Below, one piece after another: positions 28,886 to 36,640 of a stretch of DNA of 64,000 nt. This DNA is from Carnobacterium maltaromaticum DSM 20342. GTDB taxonomy: Bacteria; Bacillota; Bacilli; Lactobacillales; Carnobacteriaceae. Location: NCBI RefSeq assembly GCF_000744945.1, contig NZ_JQMX01000001.1, positions 434,001 through 498,000 of the forward strand, given 5' to 3'. The position numbers and the translations under genes are program-made. The notes under the pieces are model-generated. The model saw only the letters and a list, made by a program, of their open reading frames with translations. It had not been told where the DNA came from and searched no databases. How positions within the stretch are numbered: the first letter of the stretch is position 1; the number at the start of each line of letters is the position of its first letter.

Positions 28886-29103
28886 CTAAGCTATATAAAA
28901 TCTTAGTTGGTACTAAAGTTGGTACAAACGAAAAATTGTTCTATGAGATGATTCATTACTTCGCTGAACATGATGACGTTTTAACTACCCAAGAGGTTAA
29001 GCCAAAATGGAAATCAAAAACGAAGGTTTATTTCACGCTAACTGAAGCAGAGAGATTAACAAAACGAAAAAAATTGAGAAATAAATTTCATTCGAGAGAT
29101 TAA
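28882..29103 (+). CDS. small basic element-encoded protein, unknown
   Basis: A 73-residue protein beginning MTKLYKILVGTKVGTNEKLF and ending in a Lys/Arg-rich tail (ERLTKRKKLRNKFHSRD). The ATG overlaps the upstream stop (ATGA) and has GAGGGAGG upstream, so it is translationally coupled. No known domain is visible; the basic tail could bind nucleic acid. It is the last gene that looks element-derived before chromosomal-type genes resume. Confidence 0.6.
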   Translation: MTKLYKILVGTKVGTNEKLFYEMIHYFAEHDDVLTTQEVKPKWKSKTKVYFTLTEAERLTKRKKLRNKFHSRD

Positions 29104-29126
29104 ACTCGTGGGAATTTTTTTATATG

Positions 29127-29163
29127 AAAAAAGCTAACTTACCTTATTAGGATAAATCAGCTT
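29127..29163 (-). terminator. probable terminator of the TraX-like gene
   Basis: On the minus strand, AAGCTGATTTATCC pairs with GGTAAGTTAGCTT (several G-U pairs) and runs into a T-run. Confidence 0.6.
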
Positions 29164-29181
29164 GCTAAATACAGATTCAAC

Positions 29182-29910
29182 TTATATCAATGCTCTAATT
29201 AGAACTAAAACGATAAGATGAAGAGGATAGAATAGGTAGAAGCCCCATTTAATCCAGCTAGGAGAATAGCCACGTTGTCCATTATAATTGAGCAATAATG
29301 GGATTGTCATAAGCACACCTAAAGTTGAAAACATTTCATACCAAGGGACTGAACTTGGTGCAACCAGATAACCAATTAACATAATTAAGAATAAAAAAGC
29401 GGTTGTATAAACTGGAGGAATTATTTTTTTCAACTTGTCATTTTTGATCACGTAAAATCCAAAAATCATTAATATTCCAAATAAATTCCAATCTGACATA
29501 AATGTGGCTAAAGTAAAAATAATAACTAATCCGATGTGAACGAATTGATTGTTGGTTTTTTCATATAGAACGAGTAAGATAAGCCCTATAAAAAGAGTAA
29601 AGAAGATATTATTCACCAATTCAATCAAGTCGAATGGCGAGTTTGGATAATGCAACATGTGAAATGGATAAACTGAAATAATCCAAAAAAAAGTTAATCG
29701 AAAAGCATATTTCCTTACATTTTTTGTATAATGAAATCCCTTAACAAGTAAAAAGGCCATTATTGGAAAGGTTAATTTTCCAATAAATTCCGTGAAAAAA
29801 AATAATGATTCTGAATACTCAAATAATCTGAAACCACTCCCAATGTGATTAATTAGCATTGCAATAATGGCAATGACTTTCAAATGAAAACTGTTTAATT
29901 TATTTTCCAT
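29182..29910 (-). CDS. TraX-family integral membrane protein
   Basis: The 242-residue protein is almost entirely hydrophobic, with roughly eight membrane helices. The start LNSFHLKVIAIIAMLINHIGSGF and the GKLTFPIMAFLLVKGFHYTKN stretch are characteristic of TraX (PF05857). TraX of the F plasmid acetylates pilin. Chromosomal homologues in Firmicutes have no known substrate, and this one is not in a conjugation locus. Acetylation of a surface component is a guess. GAGGAGGTAG lies upstream of the ATG at 29910. Confidence 0.8.
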   Translation of the reverse strand: MENKLNSFHLKVIAIIAMLINHIGSGFRLFEYSESLFFFTEFIGKLTFPIMAFLLVKGFHYTKNVRKYAFRLTFFWIISVYPFHMLHYPNSPFDLIELVNNIFFTLFIGLILLVLYEKTNNQFVHIGLVIIFTLATFMSDWNLFGILMIFGFYVIKNDKLKKIIPPVYTTAFLFLIMLIGYLVAPSSVPWYEMFSTLGVLMTIPLLLNYNGQRGYSPSWIKWGFYLFYPLHLIVLVLIRALI

Positions 29911-30232
29911 GCAAACTACCTCCTCATGTGTAACTTAATTTTACCATTTAGAAAAAGTTGTTAAATCACACATAAGTACTAATTTAGGTTAATACTAAAG
30001 GGGGATTGTTTTTGTGTGTTTTATATGTCTCAAATATAAAAAGTATAATCAGTAGCATCCTATAACTGACGAAGATCAAATACTAATAAAGAATAAAAAT
30101 CAGTTGCGGATTAGTCCTATGAGACATATGCACTAGTGTCATAATTTATTTAGAGTAAGCTTTGTTATCTATATATTTATGTATATCGAAATGATATAAT
30201 TAAATTTATTATATTTAGGAGGTTATGGATAA
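29911..30232. other. intergenic region with a spaced inverted repeat
   Basis: ATATGTCTCA at 30023-30032 is repeated in inverse at 30120-30129 (TGAGACATAT), enclosing about 87 bases. TATAAT at 30195-30200 may be the -10 box of the lipoprotein gene. I see no ORF. Confidence 0.4.
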
Positions 30233-30646
30233 ATGAAAAAGAAAAGTTTAGTGTTAATGATGTTTTTGTTTCTAGCAGTTGGATTAATCGCTTGTGGGAA
30301 TGCAGATTCTAAGGTACCAAAAAAAGAAGCCTTAACTTTTGAAAATTTTGAAAAAGCTTTAAAGAAGGAAAAATATGATCTTGGTGAACGTGAAGAAAAA
30401 ATGGCAGAATTTATTGGGGCTAAAGAAGGTTTTGCATTACCAGTAAATAATAAAAATATTGAAATTTATCAATTTGAAAAAAATGATAAAAAGCTTAAAG
30501 AAATCACTAAAAATAAAGAGTTTGAAATTGAAGGAATTGCTAAAATCCCAGTTGAAGTCAACGGTAATTTTATATTAATTGCTTCTGAACATCCAGATAA
30601 AGATAAAATTATTGAAATTTTTAATAATTTTGATGGCAGTAAATAA
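30233..30646 (+). CDS. small lipoprotein, unknown function
   Basis: The 137-residue precursor has a Lys-rich start, a hydrophobic core and the lipobox LIAC at about residues 18-21, so Cys21 would be lipidated and anchor the protein to the outer face of the membrane. The mature part is rich in Lys and Glu and ends KDKIIEIFNNFDGSK. It has no domain I recognise. AGGAGG precedes the ATG by a normal distance. It stands alone, bounded by a terminator. Confidence 0.75.
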   Translation: MKKKSLVLMMFLFLAVGLIACGNADSKVPKKEALTFENFEKALKKEKYDLGEREEKMAEFIGAKEGFALPVNNKNIEIYQFEKNDKKLKEITKNKEFEIEGIAKIPVEVNGNFILIASEHPDKDKIIEIFNNFDGSK

Positions 30647-30686
30647 GAATAATAAGCTAGAAATTCTTTGACTGTGTTACTTAAGA

Positions 30687-30725
30687 TGCCCTACGAGAAA
30701 ATAACCTCGTGGGCATTTTTATTTT
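30687..30725 (+). terminator. terminator after the lipoprotein gene
   Basis: TGCCCTACGAG and CTCGTGGGCA pair around a short loop, followed by a T-rich tract. Confidence 0.85.
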
Positions 30726-30735
30726 TAAGTAAAGT

Positions 30736-31857
30736 TTAGTGATCTATAAAATGATTATTTGACTCAATTCGTTCTTCATCCGGACGTTTTGGTAAAACAG
30801 AATCATTATAAAAAATCCAATTTTCTTGATCTTTTTTTGGATTAAGGAACTTAGGTAAAGCATCCAGTACAAGCAAACTGTATTCTAAATCAAAGGCAGG
30901 GCAATACAGATAAGATTGAGCTTGTTCTAACATTCTTTTTTTCAAAGCTATTTTATCAATTACCCAATTTTTTTCATCGTTATAACGCCCAAATGACCAC
31001 CAAGGATGGTTTCCAACACTAATTTTTAAACGGTGGCAACCAAAAGGATTATTCGTATAAGCACTTGCACCAAAACAGAAACCATTATTGTTAGATTTCA
31101 ATTTGTCTCCATAACAATAATTTAAACCGCCAACTATTGATCGTTCTATGGGGACATGTTGAATTTTAATTGAAGTGGATTTCCATAAACCTACTATCTC
31201 ATATAGCTCAACAAATTTCAGATAATGTTCCTTTGTATAACTGGCTTGAAAGCTTTTTTTATTATCCAGCATGTGTTCTTCATAATAAGTGGCAGTTTTT
31301 TTGGCTAGTTCTACAGCTAGTGATAATTTTTTAGATCTAGATTGACCAAAACATAAAGTAATCAACCAATTTTCTTTGGCTGACTGGTTAGTTTCTAAGG
31401 CTTTACGTTCTGCCTCAGAATTTTCGTTTTTTTCTAAAGTAGCTTGTTTAATTGTGTATGCTGGAAGCAATTTAGTTAAATAAATAATAAATTCTTCTAT
31501 TACGGGTGAATCAATTTGATAAAGTTGGTGATTGATTGTTAGGGTCAAATGACTATAGTACAAGCCAGGTTGACTACTTAATTTAGTCATTGTTTTTAAA
31601 GGGAATTTTTGGTCTAGCAGCTTTTCAGAAGTATCTAAAGCAATCAAATAATCAGCTGTTAATACATAGATAAAGAAGCCTTCATGGTGATAAGGATTCA
31701 GCCGTTTTTGAAATCCGGAAAACGAGAATAAAATAACGTCACTTGGAATTGTATAGTGAGATATTCTTTGGTAAATAGAAATATATTTTTCAATTGAGAG
31801 TCCAGTTAAAGTTTTCTTTTTTACATAGTAATGGGCAAGTTCTTCAGCAGATTTCAT
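30736..31857 (-). CDS. uncharacterised 373-residue protein with a possible PH-like N-terminal domain
   Basis: No family is recognised. Residues about 40-125 (IPSDVILFSFSGFQKR through YSHLTLTINHQLYQID) have the alternating hydrophobic pattern of a bacterial PH-like domain. A charged linker follows at about 150-175. The C-terminal half is rich in aromatic residues and Cys/Asn (GLNYCYGDKLKSNNNGFCFGASAY, HPWWSFGRYNDE). There is no signal peptide or membrane helix. AAGGAGACT lies upstream of the start. It is a single-gene unit on the minus strand. Confidence 0.7.
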   Translation of the reverse strand: MKSAEELAHYYVKKKTLTGLSIEKYISIYQRISHYTIPSDVILFSFSGFQKRLNPYHHEGFFIYVLTADYLIALDTSEKLLDQKFPLKTMTKLSSQPGLYYSHLTLTINHQLYQIDSPVIEEFIIYLTKLLPAYTIKQATLEKNENSEAERKALETNQSAKENWLITLCFGQSRSKKLSLAVELAKKTATYYEEHMLDNKKSFQASYTKEHYLKFVELYEIVGLWKSTSIKIQHVPIERSIVGGLNYCYGDKLKSNNNGFCFGASAYTNNPFGCHRLKISVGNHPWWSFGRYNDEKNWVIDKIALKKRMLEQAQSYLYCPAFDLEYSLLVLDALPKFLNPKKDQENWIFYNDSVLPKRPDEERIESNNHFIDH

Positions 31858-31999
31858 AGGGTAGTCTCCTTAAAGAGTGGGAGTGGTATTGAATTATATT
31901 TAGTGCTTTCTGAAATTATTTTATAGTGGATAATAATCATATCATTCGCCATTTTTTTAATTTTATGCTATATTAAATAACTGAGGAAGGGTTGGTATC

Positions 32000-32206
32000 T
32001 TGTTTCGAAAAACGAATTATATAAACCAATGTGACGTTGCTTTAAACTATATAAAATTACATGCAATTGAAAATGTTAAAGTAACTGAAATGAACTTGGT
32101 AATTGAAAAAAATGACCGAATTTCTGTGATCACGATTCCTAAAAATGCAGAAATGTTAATCAAAATATTAGACAATGTTAAAGAAAGACAAGAACAAATG
32201 AACTGA
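32000..32206 (+). CDS. small 68-residue protein, unknown function
   Basis: A TTG at 32000 lies eight bases after GGAAGGG and opens a frame of 68 residues. The product has a beta-rich middle (VTEMNLVIEKNDRISVITIP) and a helical C-terminus, and no known domain. The good ribosome binding site and the terminator that follows argue that it is real. The divergent neighbour at 31857 may share the intergenic control region. Confidence 0.55.
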   Translation: MFRKTNYINQCDVALNYIKLHAIENVKVTEMNLVIEKNDRISVITIPKNAEMLIKILDNVKERQEQMN

Positions 32207-32239
32207 TATAAAATGAGTTCCTAGTCAGGAATGATAAGA

Positions 32240-32279
32240 AAAGGTGCCGCTATTTTAATTAAAAGCCGCATCTTTTTTT
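32240..32279 (+). terminator. terminator after the 68-residue protein gene
   Basis: AAAGGTGCCGC and GCCGCATCTTT pair with one mismatch around a 14-base loop, followed by a T-run. Confidence 0.75.
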
Positions 32280-32351
32280 ATGTGGACAGAATAAGCAACA
32301 AAAATAACTTAAGAATCAATTTAGTTGTCAATCAAAATATTCCTGAGCATA

Positions 32352-32398
32352 AAAAAGAGCCGCTTAATAAGTAATAGTCTCATCATTAAGTGAAATTT
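32352..32398 (-). terminator. weak terminator of the 153-residue protein gene
   Basis: On the minus strand CTTAAT and ATTAAG pair, then CGGCTC leads to a T-run. The stem is short, so this is a tentative call. Confidence 0.4.
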
Positions 32399-32408
32399 TC
32401 CCAGTCTT

Positions 32409-32870
32409 TTAAAGTTTCAAAAATTTAGCTTGGTTAAGTTGATTTAACCAGTCATTTTTAGTGGAAGTAGTTGGCTTAAAATAAAGATCCGTAGACATTA
32501 AGATTAACCTTTCTATATCGGAAGAATCAAGAGTAGAAGCATCATGCTCTTGGTTTAAATAGTAATAAAGAATTGTATAAAGAGTAGCATCTAGTTTAAT
32601 AATTTGATTTGCTCGCTCTTGAAATGTTAAATTAGCTTCCATAATAGTTGTCGCTTGAGCAGCGTAGTGATGGAATAAAGCAATCAATTTGTGTTTAAAA
32701 CCGATGGGGTCAAAAAAGAATTCTTCTTCTGAATCGCCATTCCAATCGGCAGGCGGCAATAAGATTGTTTTTCCTTTAGGATAGTCATGCATTGCTTCTA
32801 GGACAGCACCTTCTGCTCCAAAAGGCAATTCTTCAATTTTTATTTTCCAAAGATAATTTAAATCAGTCAA
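32409..32870 (-). CDS. uncharacterised 153-residue protein
   Basis: A soluble, acidic protein with no domain I recognise. The N-terminal part has ELPFGAEGAVLEAMHDYPKGKTILLPPADW. The rest is predicted helical (FKHKLIALFHHYAAQATTIMEANLTFQERANQI). The ATG at 32870 has no strong ribosome binding site, although GGGGGAAT lies nearby. It is divergent from the LD-carboxypeptidase gene. A cytoplasmic location is likely; I cannot suggest a function. Confidence 0.6.
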   Translation of the reverse strand: MTDLNYLWKIKIEELPFGAEGAVLEAMHDYPKGKTILLPPADWNGDSEEEFFFDPIGFKHKLIALFHHYAAQATTIMEANLTFQERANQIIKLDATLYTILYYYLNQEHDASTLDSSDIERLILMSTDLYFKPTTSTKNDWLNQLNQAKFLKL

Positions 32871-33010
32871 GATAGTATTCCCCCAGTTTCTTTAGTAGGT
32901 TTATTGTATCAAATAAACGGATAGAATGTTATGATTTTTACTATTTTTAATTTTTTAGTAAGTAAGCTATAATGAAAAGACGATACTACATATTAAGGGG
33001 GAAATTAGAT

Positions 33011-34027
33011 ATGTTAAACTATCCGATTTTAAAAAGAAATGGAACAATTGGCATAACAGCTCCATCATCTGGAGTAAAAAAAGAGCTCCATCCAATTTTG
33101 AAAGAAGCAATTGAACGTATGGAGGCAAGAGGTTTTGCTGTTCAGTGTGGGGAAACTCCTTGGATGCACAGCAAATTGAAATCTGCACCAGCCTATCAAA
33201 GAGCCGAAGAGTTAAATCGGATGCTGACTGATCCAAATATTGATTTAATTATTCCTCCATGGGGCGGAGAATTGCTCTTGGAAATTATTGATTTGATCGA
33301 TTATTCAGCTGTTCAACCTAAATGGATTTTAGGCTATTCAGACACAAGCATGTTACTACTTGCTATTACATTAAATACTGGAATTGCAACTGCGCATGGT
33401 ACTAATTTAATCGATTTAAGAGGGGAGAGAACGGATAACACAACTGGAAAATGGCTAGAAGTTTTAGGAACTAAAGTCAACCAAACCGTTCAGCAATTTT
33501 CTTCTGAAAGGTATCAAAAAGACTGGAATTTTGAAGAACCGACAGAAATGATTTTTGATTTAACACATAAAACGCAATGGAAGTTAGTGTCGGGAACGAA
33601 AAAAACTTTAAATGGACGTTTATTAGGTGGGTGTGTAGATGTCATTCGGAGTTTAATTGGAACTCCCTACGGCGACGTAAAAAAATTCCAAAAAGAGCAA
33701 CTTTTAGATGAACCCATTTTATGGTATTTAGAAAATTGCGAATTAACTTTACCAGATTTAAGAAGAAGTTTGCTTCAAATGAAGTTAGCTGGTTGGTTTG
33801 ATTCAACTAGCGGAATTTTATTTGGGCGTAGTGACGCCAATTTACCGCAAGATGGTTATACAGTAGAGGAATTGTATCAGGATCTGGAAAAAGAACTTGG
33901 CGTTCCAATTGTGTATGATGTTGACTGCGGCCATGTCCCACCACAAATTACATGGATAAATGGTGCGCGTGCAACCGTTGAAATTAAAGATGGAAAAGCG
34001 ACTGTCTGCCAATTATTTAAAACGTAA
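33011..34027 (+). CDS. LD-carboxypeptidase family protein (peptidase S66)
   Basis: Members cleave the L,D bond of muramoyl tetrapeptides or, like MccF, inactivate microcin C-type peptides. The catalytic triad is visible: the nucleophile Ser in GYSDTSMLLLA, the Glu in LENCEL and the His in DCGHVPPQ. RNGTIGITAPSSG at the N-terminus is also typical. At 338 residues and with WGGELLLEIIDLIDY it looks closer to the MccF-like branch than to cell-wall LdcA, but this is not certain. An upstream ATG at 32972 overlaps TATAAT (32968-32973), and AAGGGGG precedes the ATG at 33011, so the latter is the start. Confidence 0.85.
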   Translation: MLNYPILKRNGTIGITAPSSGVKKELHPILKEAIERMEARGFAVQCGETPWMHSKLKSAPAYQRAEELNRMLTDPNIDLIIPPWGGELLLEIIDLIDYSAVQPKWILGYSDTSMLLLAITLNTGIATAHGTNLIDLRGERTDNTTGKWLEVLGTKVNQTVQQFSSERYQKDWNFEEPTEMIFDLTHKTQWKLVSGTKKTLNGRLLGGCVDVIRSLIGTPYGDVKKFQKEQLLDEPILWYLENCELTLPDLRRSLLQMKLAGWFDSTSGILFGRSDANLPQDGYTVEELYQDLEKELGVPIVYDVDCGHVPPQITWINGARATVEIKDGKATVCQLFKT

Positions 34028-34043
34028 GATAAATAGGATTAGT

Positions 34044-34093
34044 AAAAAAGGCTAAAATCCAGAGATTGTAAACTCTGAATTTTAGCCTTTTTT
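34044..34093. terminator. bidirectional terminator between LD-carboxypeptidase and the DUF4352-like gene
   Basis: AAAAAAGGCTAAAAT with CAGAG pairs with CTCTG and ATTTTAGCCTTTTTT. A and T runs on both sides serve the converging genes; the stem reaches the stop codon of the minus-strand gene. Confidence 0.9.
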
Positions 34094-34664
34094 AATTTGT
34101 AATGTGAATGGTCGTTTGTTGATTTGCCCAATTATCATTGGAAATAATTAAATCAAACTCTTTTTTTTCGGCGATGTTTGCAGGAACCGAAAAAGCAACC
34201 GAACGTGTCAAAGTTGTCTTTGGTTTAATCACTTCAGAATTGAAAGTCTCTTTATCAGTCAAACCCGACATATTTCCAGTAAAATGGGTCCCCCCTTGGA
34301 CTAATGTAAAATCATTATCTGAAAAAGTACTATCTTTTTTACTATTGTTTGTAATTGTGAGATCGAAAACAATCACTTTATTTTGATTATTTGTCTCATT
34401 GTTGTCTACTATCTGCTTTGTTGAAATTTCAAAAGAATTCTCTTTAAAAGTAGAAATCCTTGATGGAGCTGAAAGAGTCTTTTTTTGCTGATCTTTTTCC
34501 ACAAAAACAACTGGAGATTGGAAAACTATTGTTTGGTTCTTGATTGTGGTCTTATAAAAATAAAAGCTCATTAAAACTAAAATAAGCAAAATACATATAA
34601 GTAAAGTAGCTTTAATTTTTGTGAATTTTTTCTTCTTTCTAGGATATAAATAACTTTTAGCCAT
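34092..34664 (-). CDS. membrane-anchored DUF4352-like extracellular protein
   Basis: The 190-residue protein has a very basic N-terminus (YPRKKKKFTKIK), one membrane helix at about residues 18-37 and an extracellular Ig-like domain. That domain has VIVFDLTITNNSKKDSTFSDNDFTLVQGG and ends NQQTTIHITN, the pattern of DUF4352/TelA-like immunoglobulin folds. Such proteins are common surface lipoproteins or membrane proteins with no set role. AAGGGGGAAAG lies upstream of the ATG. Confidence 0.7.
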   Translation of the reverse strand: MAKSYLYPRKKKKFTKIKATLLICILLILVLMSFYFYKTTIKNQTIVFQSPVVFVEKDQQKKTLSAPSRISTFKENSFEISTKQIVDNNETNNQNKVIVFDLTITNNSKKDSTFSDNDFTLVQGGTHFTGNMSGLTDKETFNSEVIKPKTTLTRSVAFSVPANIAEKKEFDLIISNDNWANQQTTIHITN

Positions 34665-34891
34665 AGCACTTTCCCCCTTTTTTCAATTAGGTAATCTAAA
34701 ACACCTATAAGGATATTGTAATATAAAGAGTCGTAAATAAATAGTTAATTTACTACTAAATAATTATGAGTAAAAAATTGCTTTTAAAACTGCTTTTTTG
34801 AGTTGAAGAAATTTGTGAAAAAAATAGAAGATTTTCTAAGAGCTGTTAGAAATGCTTATATACCATAGTGTTAAGACTAGTTGATAGGGAT
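34665..34891. other. AT-rich region upstream of mtl control sites
   Basis: No gene is seen between the DUF4352-like start and the MtlR-like palindrome. The promoter of the minus-strand gene probably lies in the first 60 bases. Confidence 0.4.
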
Positions 34892-34913
34892 TTGTCACAA
34901 ATGTCTGTGACAA
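34892..34913. promoter_or_regulatory. probable MtlR operator upstream of mtlA
   Basis: TTGTCACA-N6-TGTGACAA is a perfect 8+8 inverted repeat centred about 30 bases before the -35 box. Its half sites resemble the MtlR activator sites described for Bacilli (TTGnCACA ... TGTGnCAA). The position upstream of -35 fits an activator. Confidence 0.75.
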
Positions 34914-34931
34914 AATTGCCTCTTCTATTTA

Positions 34932-34960
34932 TTGGAAACGCGTTCATTTGGCTTTATGAT
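34932..34960 (+). promoter_or_regulatory. mtlA promoter overlapped by a cre site
   Basis: TTGGAA (34932-34937) and TATGAT (34955-34960) have a 17-base spacer. TGGAAACGCGTTCA at 34933-34946 matches the catabolite response element TGWAANCGNTNWCA at all but one position and overlaps the -35 box. CcpA should therefore repress the operon when glucose is present. Confidence 0.85.
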
Positions 34961-34993
34961 GAGGCAGTAAGAAACGAATGGTTTTCTAATTTA

Positions 34994-35117
34994 GGTCAGC
35001 TTTTATGAGCCAACTCTTCGAAAAGAAGAGAAAATCCCTACAAAGTCAAAAGATACTTTGCGTGTATTTTCTTATCTTTCTGCTAGCGTTAACTGGCTCA
35101 AGAAGCTTTCTAATTTA
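34994..35117 (+). repeat. structured repeat copy A in the mtlA leader
   Basis: About 120 bases related to the tandem copies at 42,162-42,402. Outer stem: AGCTT (34998-35002) with AAGCT (35103-35107), then TGAGCCA (35006-35012) with TGGCTCA (35094-35100). An inner stem AGAAAAT / ATTTTCT and a tip ACAAAGT / ACTTTG follow. It lies between the mtlA promoter and its AAGGAGG, so it is transcribed in the 5' leader. Confidence 0.8.
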
Positions 35118-35134
35118 AAAAGGAGGAAAAACAA

Positions 35135-36565
35135 ATGGCACAGAAGCATGGAGAAAAAAAAGGAATTAAAGCAATTATTCAGAAAATGGGAAGCTATTTA
35201 AGTGGAATGGTTATGCCGAATATTGGAGCTTTCATTGCATGGGGAATTATTACAGCTTTATTTATTGAAACGGGCTGGTGGCCAAATGCAGAGTTAGCTA
35301 ACATGGTTGGTCCAATGTTAACGTATTTATTGCCGTTATTGATTGGGTATACAGGAGGAAATATGGTTTACGGTCAAAGAGGAGCCGTTGTTGGAGCAAT
35401 TGCCACAATGGGAGTCATTGTTGGTTCGGAAATCCCAATGTTTATTGGTGCCATGTTATTAGGTCCTTTGGGCGGGTATTGCGCGAAAAAATTTGATGAT
35501 GTCTTTCAGGCTAAAATCAAACCAGGTTTTGAAATGTTGGTAAATAATTTTTCAAGTGGAATTATTGGATTTATTTTAGCTATTATTGCCTATTTTGGAG
35601 TTGGTCCAATCGTAACAGCACTAAGTCAAGCAATGGCCAATGGTGTTGAAGTGATTGTTAATGCTGGCTTATTGCCGCTAGCTAATATCTTTATTGAACC
35701 AGCAAAAGTTTTATTCTTAAACAATGCGATAAATCATGGGATTTTAACACCTTTAGGGGTCGAACAAGCAGCTGAAACAGGGAAATCAATTTTATTTCTG
35801 TTAGAAGCAAACCCAGGGCCAGGTCTTGGTATTTTAGTCGCATATATGTTTTTTGGCAAAGGTTCTGCTCGCGCTTCAGCATCAGGCGCAGCAGTCATTC
35901 AATTTGTTGGAGGTATTCATGAAATTTACTTCCCGTATATTTTGATGAAACCGCTACTATTTTTTGCAGCAATTGCAGGTGGCGTAGCGGGAACCTTTAC
36001 ATTCTCAATTTTAGGCGCAGGTTTAGTCGCTGCAGCTTCACCAGGTTCCATTTTAGCTGTGTTGGCAATGACACCAAGAGATGGCTATTTCCCAGTAATT
36101 GCCGGGGTAGCAGTTGGAGCAATTGTTTCATTCCTAGTAGCAATGGTTATTTTAAAAGCAGACAAAACAACAGATGAAGATGATTTTGAAGGACAAGTTG
36201 CAGCTACTCAAGCTTTAAAAGCTGAATCTAAAGGTCAAACAATCGAAACTGTTTCCGATTTAGTTGAAACTGATGTAAGTGTTGGAACGATTAAACGTAT
36301 TATTTTTGCTTGTGATGCTGGGATGGGTTCAAGTGCTATGGGTGCATCTATTTTACGCAACAAAGTTAAGAAAGCAGGTTTAGATATGTCTGTTACTAAC
36401 TCGGCGATTAATAATTTAGTTGATGAAGAGGGTGTACTAATCATCACTCAAGAAGAATTGGCAGAACGCGCAAAAGTTAAGACACCGCAAGCAATTCATG
36501 TATCGGTTGAGAACTTTTTAAATAGTCCAAGATACGACGAAATTGTCGATAAATTAAAAAAATAA
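35135..36565 (+). CDS. mtlA: PTS mannitol transporter subunit IICB
   Basis: MtlA imports mannitol and phosphorylates it to mannitol 1-phosphate. The IIC membrane domain (about 1-345) starts with the typical MGSYLSGMVMPNIGAFIAWG and includes the substrate-site stretch HEIYFPYILMKP. The IIB domain follows (from about 385), with the phosphorylated Cys near residue 393 in FACDAGMGSSAMGASILR. The IIA part is a separate gene (mtlF). AAGGAGG precedes the ATG. A promoter, cre site, MtlR-like operator and the structured repeat A lie upstream. Confidence 0.96.
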   Translation: MAQKHGEKKGIKAIIQKMGSYLSGMVMPNIGAFIAWGIITALFIETGWWPNAELANMVGPMLTYLLPLLIGYTGGNMVYGQRGAVVGAIATMGVIVGSEIPMFIGAMLLGPLGGYCAKKFDDVFQAKIKPGFEMLVNNFSSGIIGFILAIIAYFGVGPIVTALSQAMANGVEVIVNAGLLPLANIFIEPAKVLFLNNAINHGILTPLGVEQAAETGKSILFLLEANPGPGLGILVAYMFFGKGSARASASGAAVIQFVGGIHEIYFPYILMKPLLFFAAIAGGVAGTFTFSILGAGLVAAASPGSILAVLAMTPRDGYFPVIAGVAVGAIVSFLVAMVILKADKTTDEDDFEGQVAATQALKAESKGQTIETVSDLVETDVSVGTIKRIIFACDAGMGSSAMGASILRNKVKKAGLDMSVTNSAINNLVDEEGVLIITQEELAERAKVKTPQAIHVSVENFLNSPRYDEIVDKLKK

Positions 36566-36640
36566 GGTGTTCCAAATCAAGTAGCAGTTGATTCTCAGCT
36601 GTTGCTTGATAGTTGGTTTTAGCATAGAAAGGGTGAAGTA

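Larger units (their letters stand above)
24564..29103. mobile_element. decayed integrative element / prophage remnant
   Basis: The block has the order of a temperate-phage lysogeny module: minus-strand integrase, a membrane protein, an ImmA-type protease and an XRE repressor. An operator region and two rightward small genes follow. Replication, structural and lysis genes are missing. The integrase is split by an IS30 copy and the protease gene has a premature stop, so the element should be immobile. The left edge is near the lepA terminator. I could not find a direct repeat that would mark both attachment sites, so the right edge is approximate. Confidence 0.8.
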
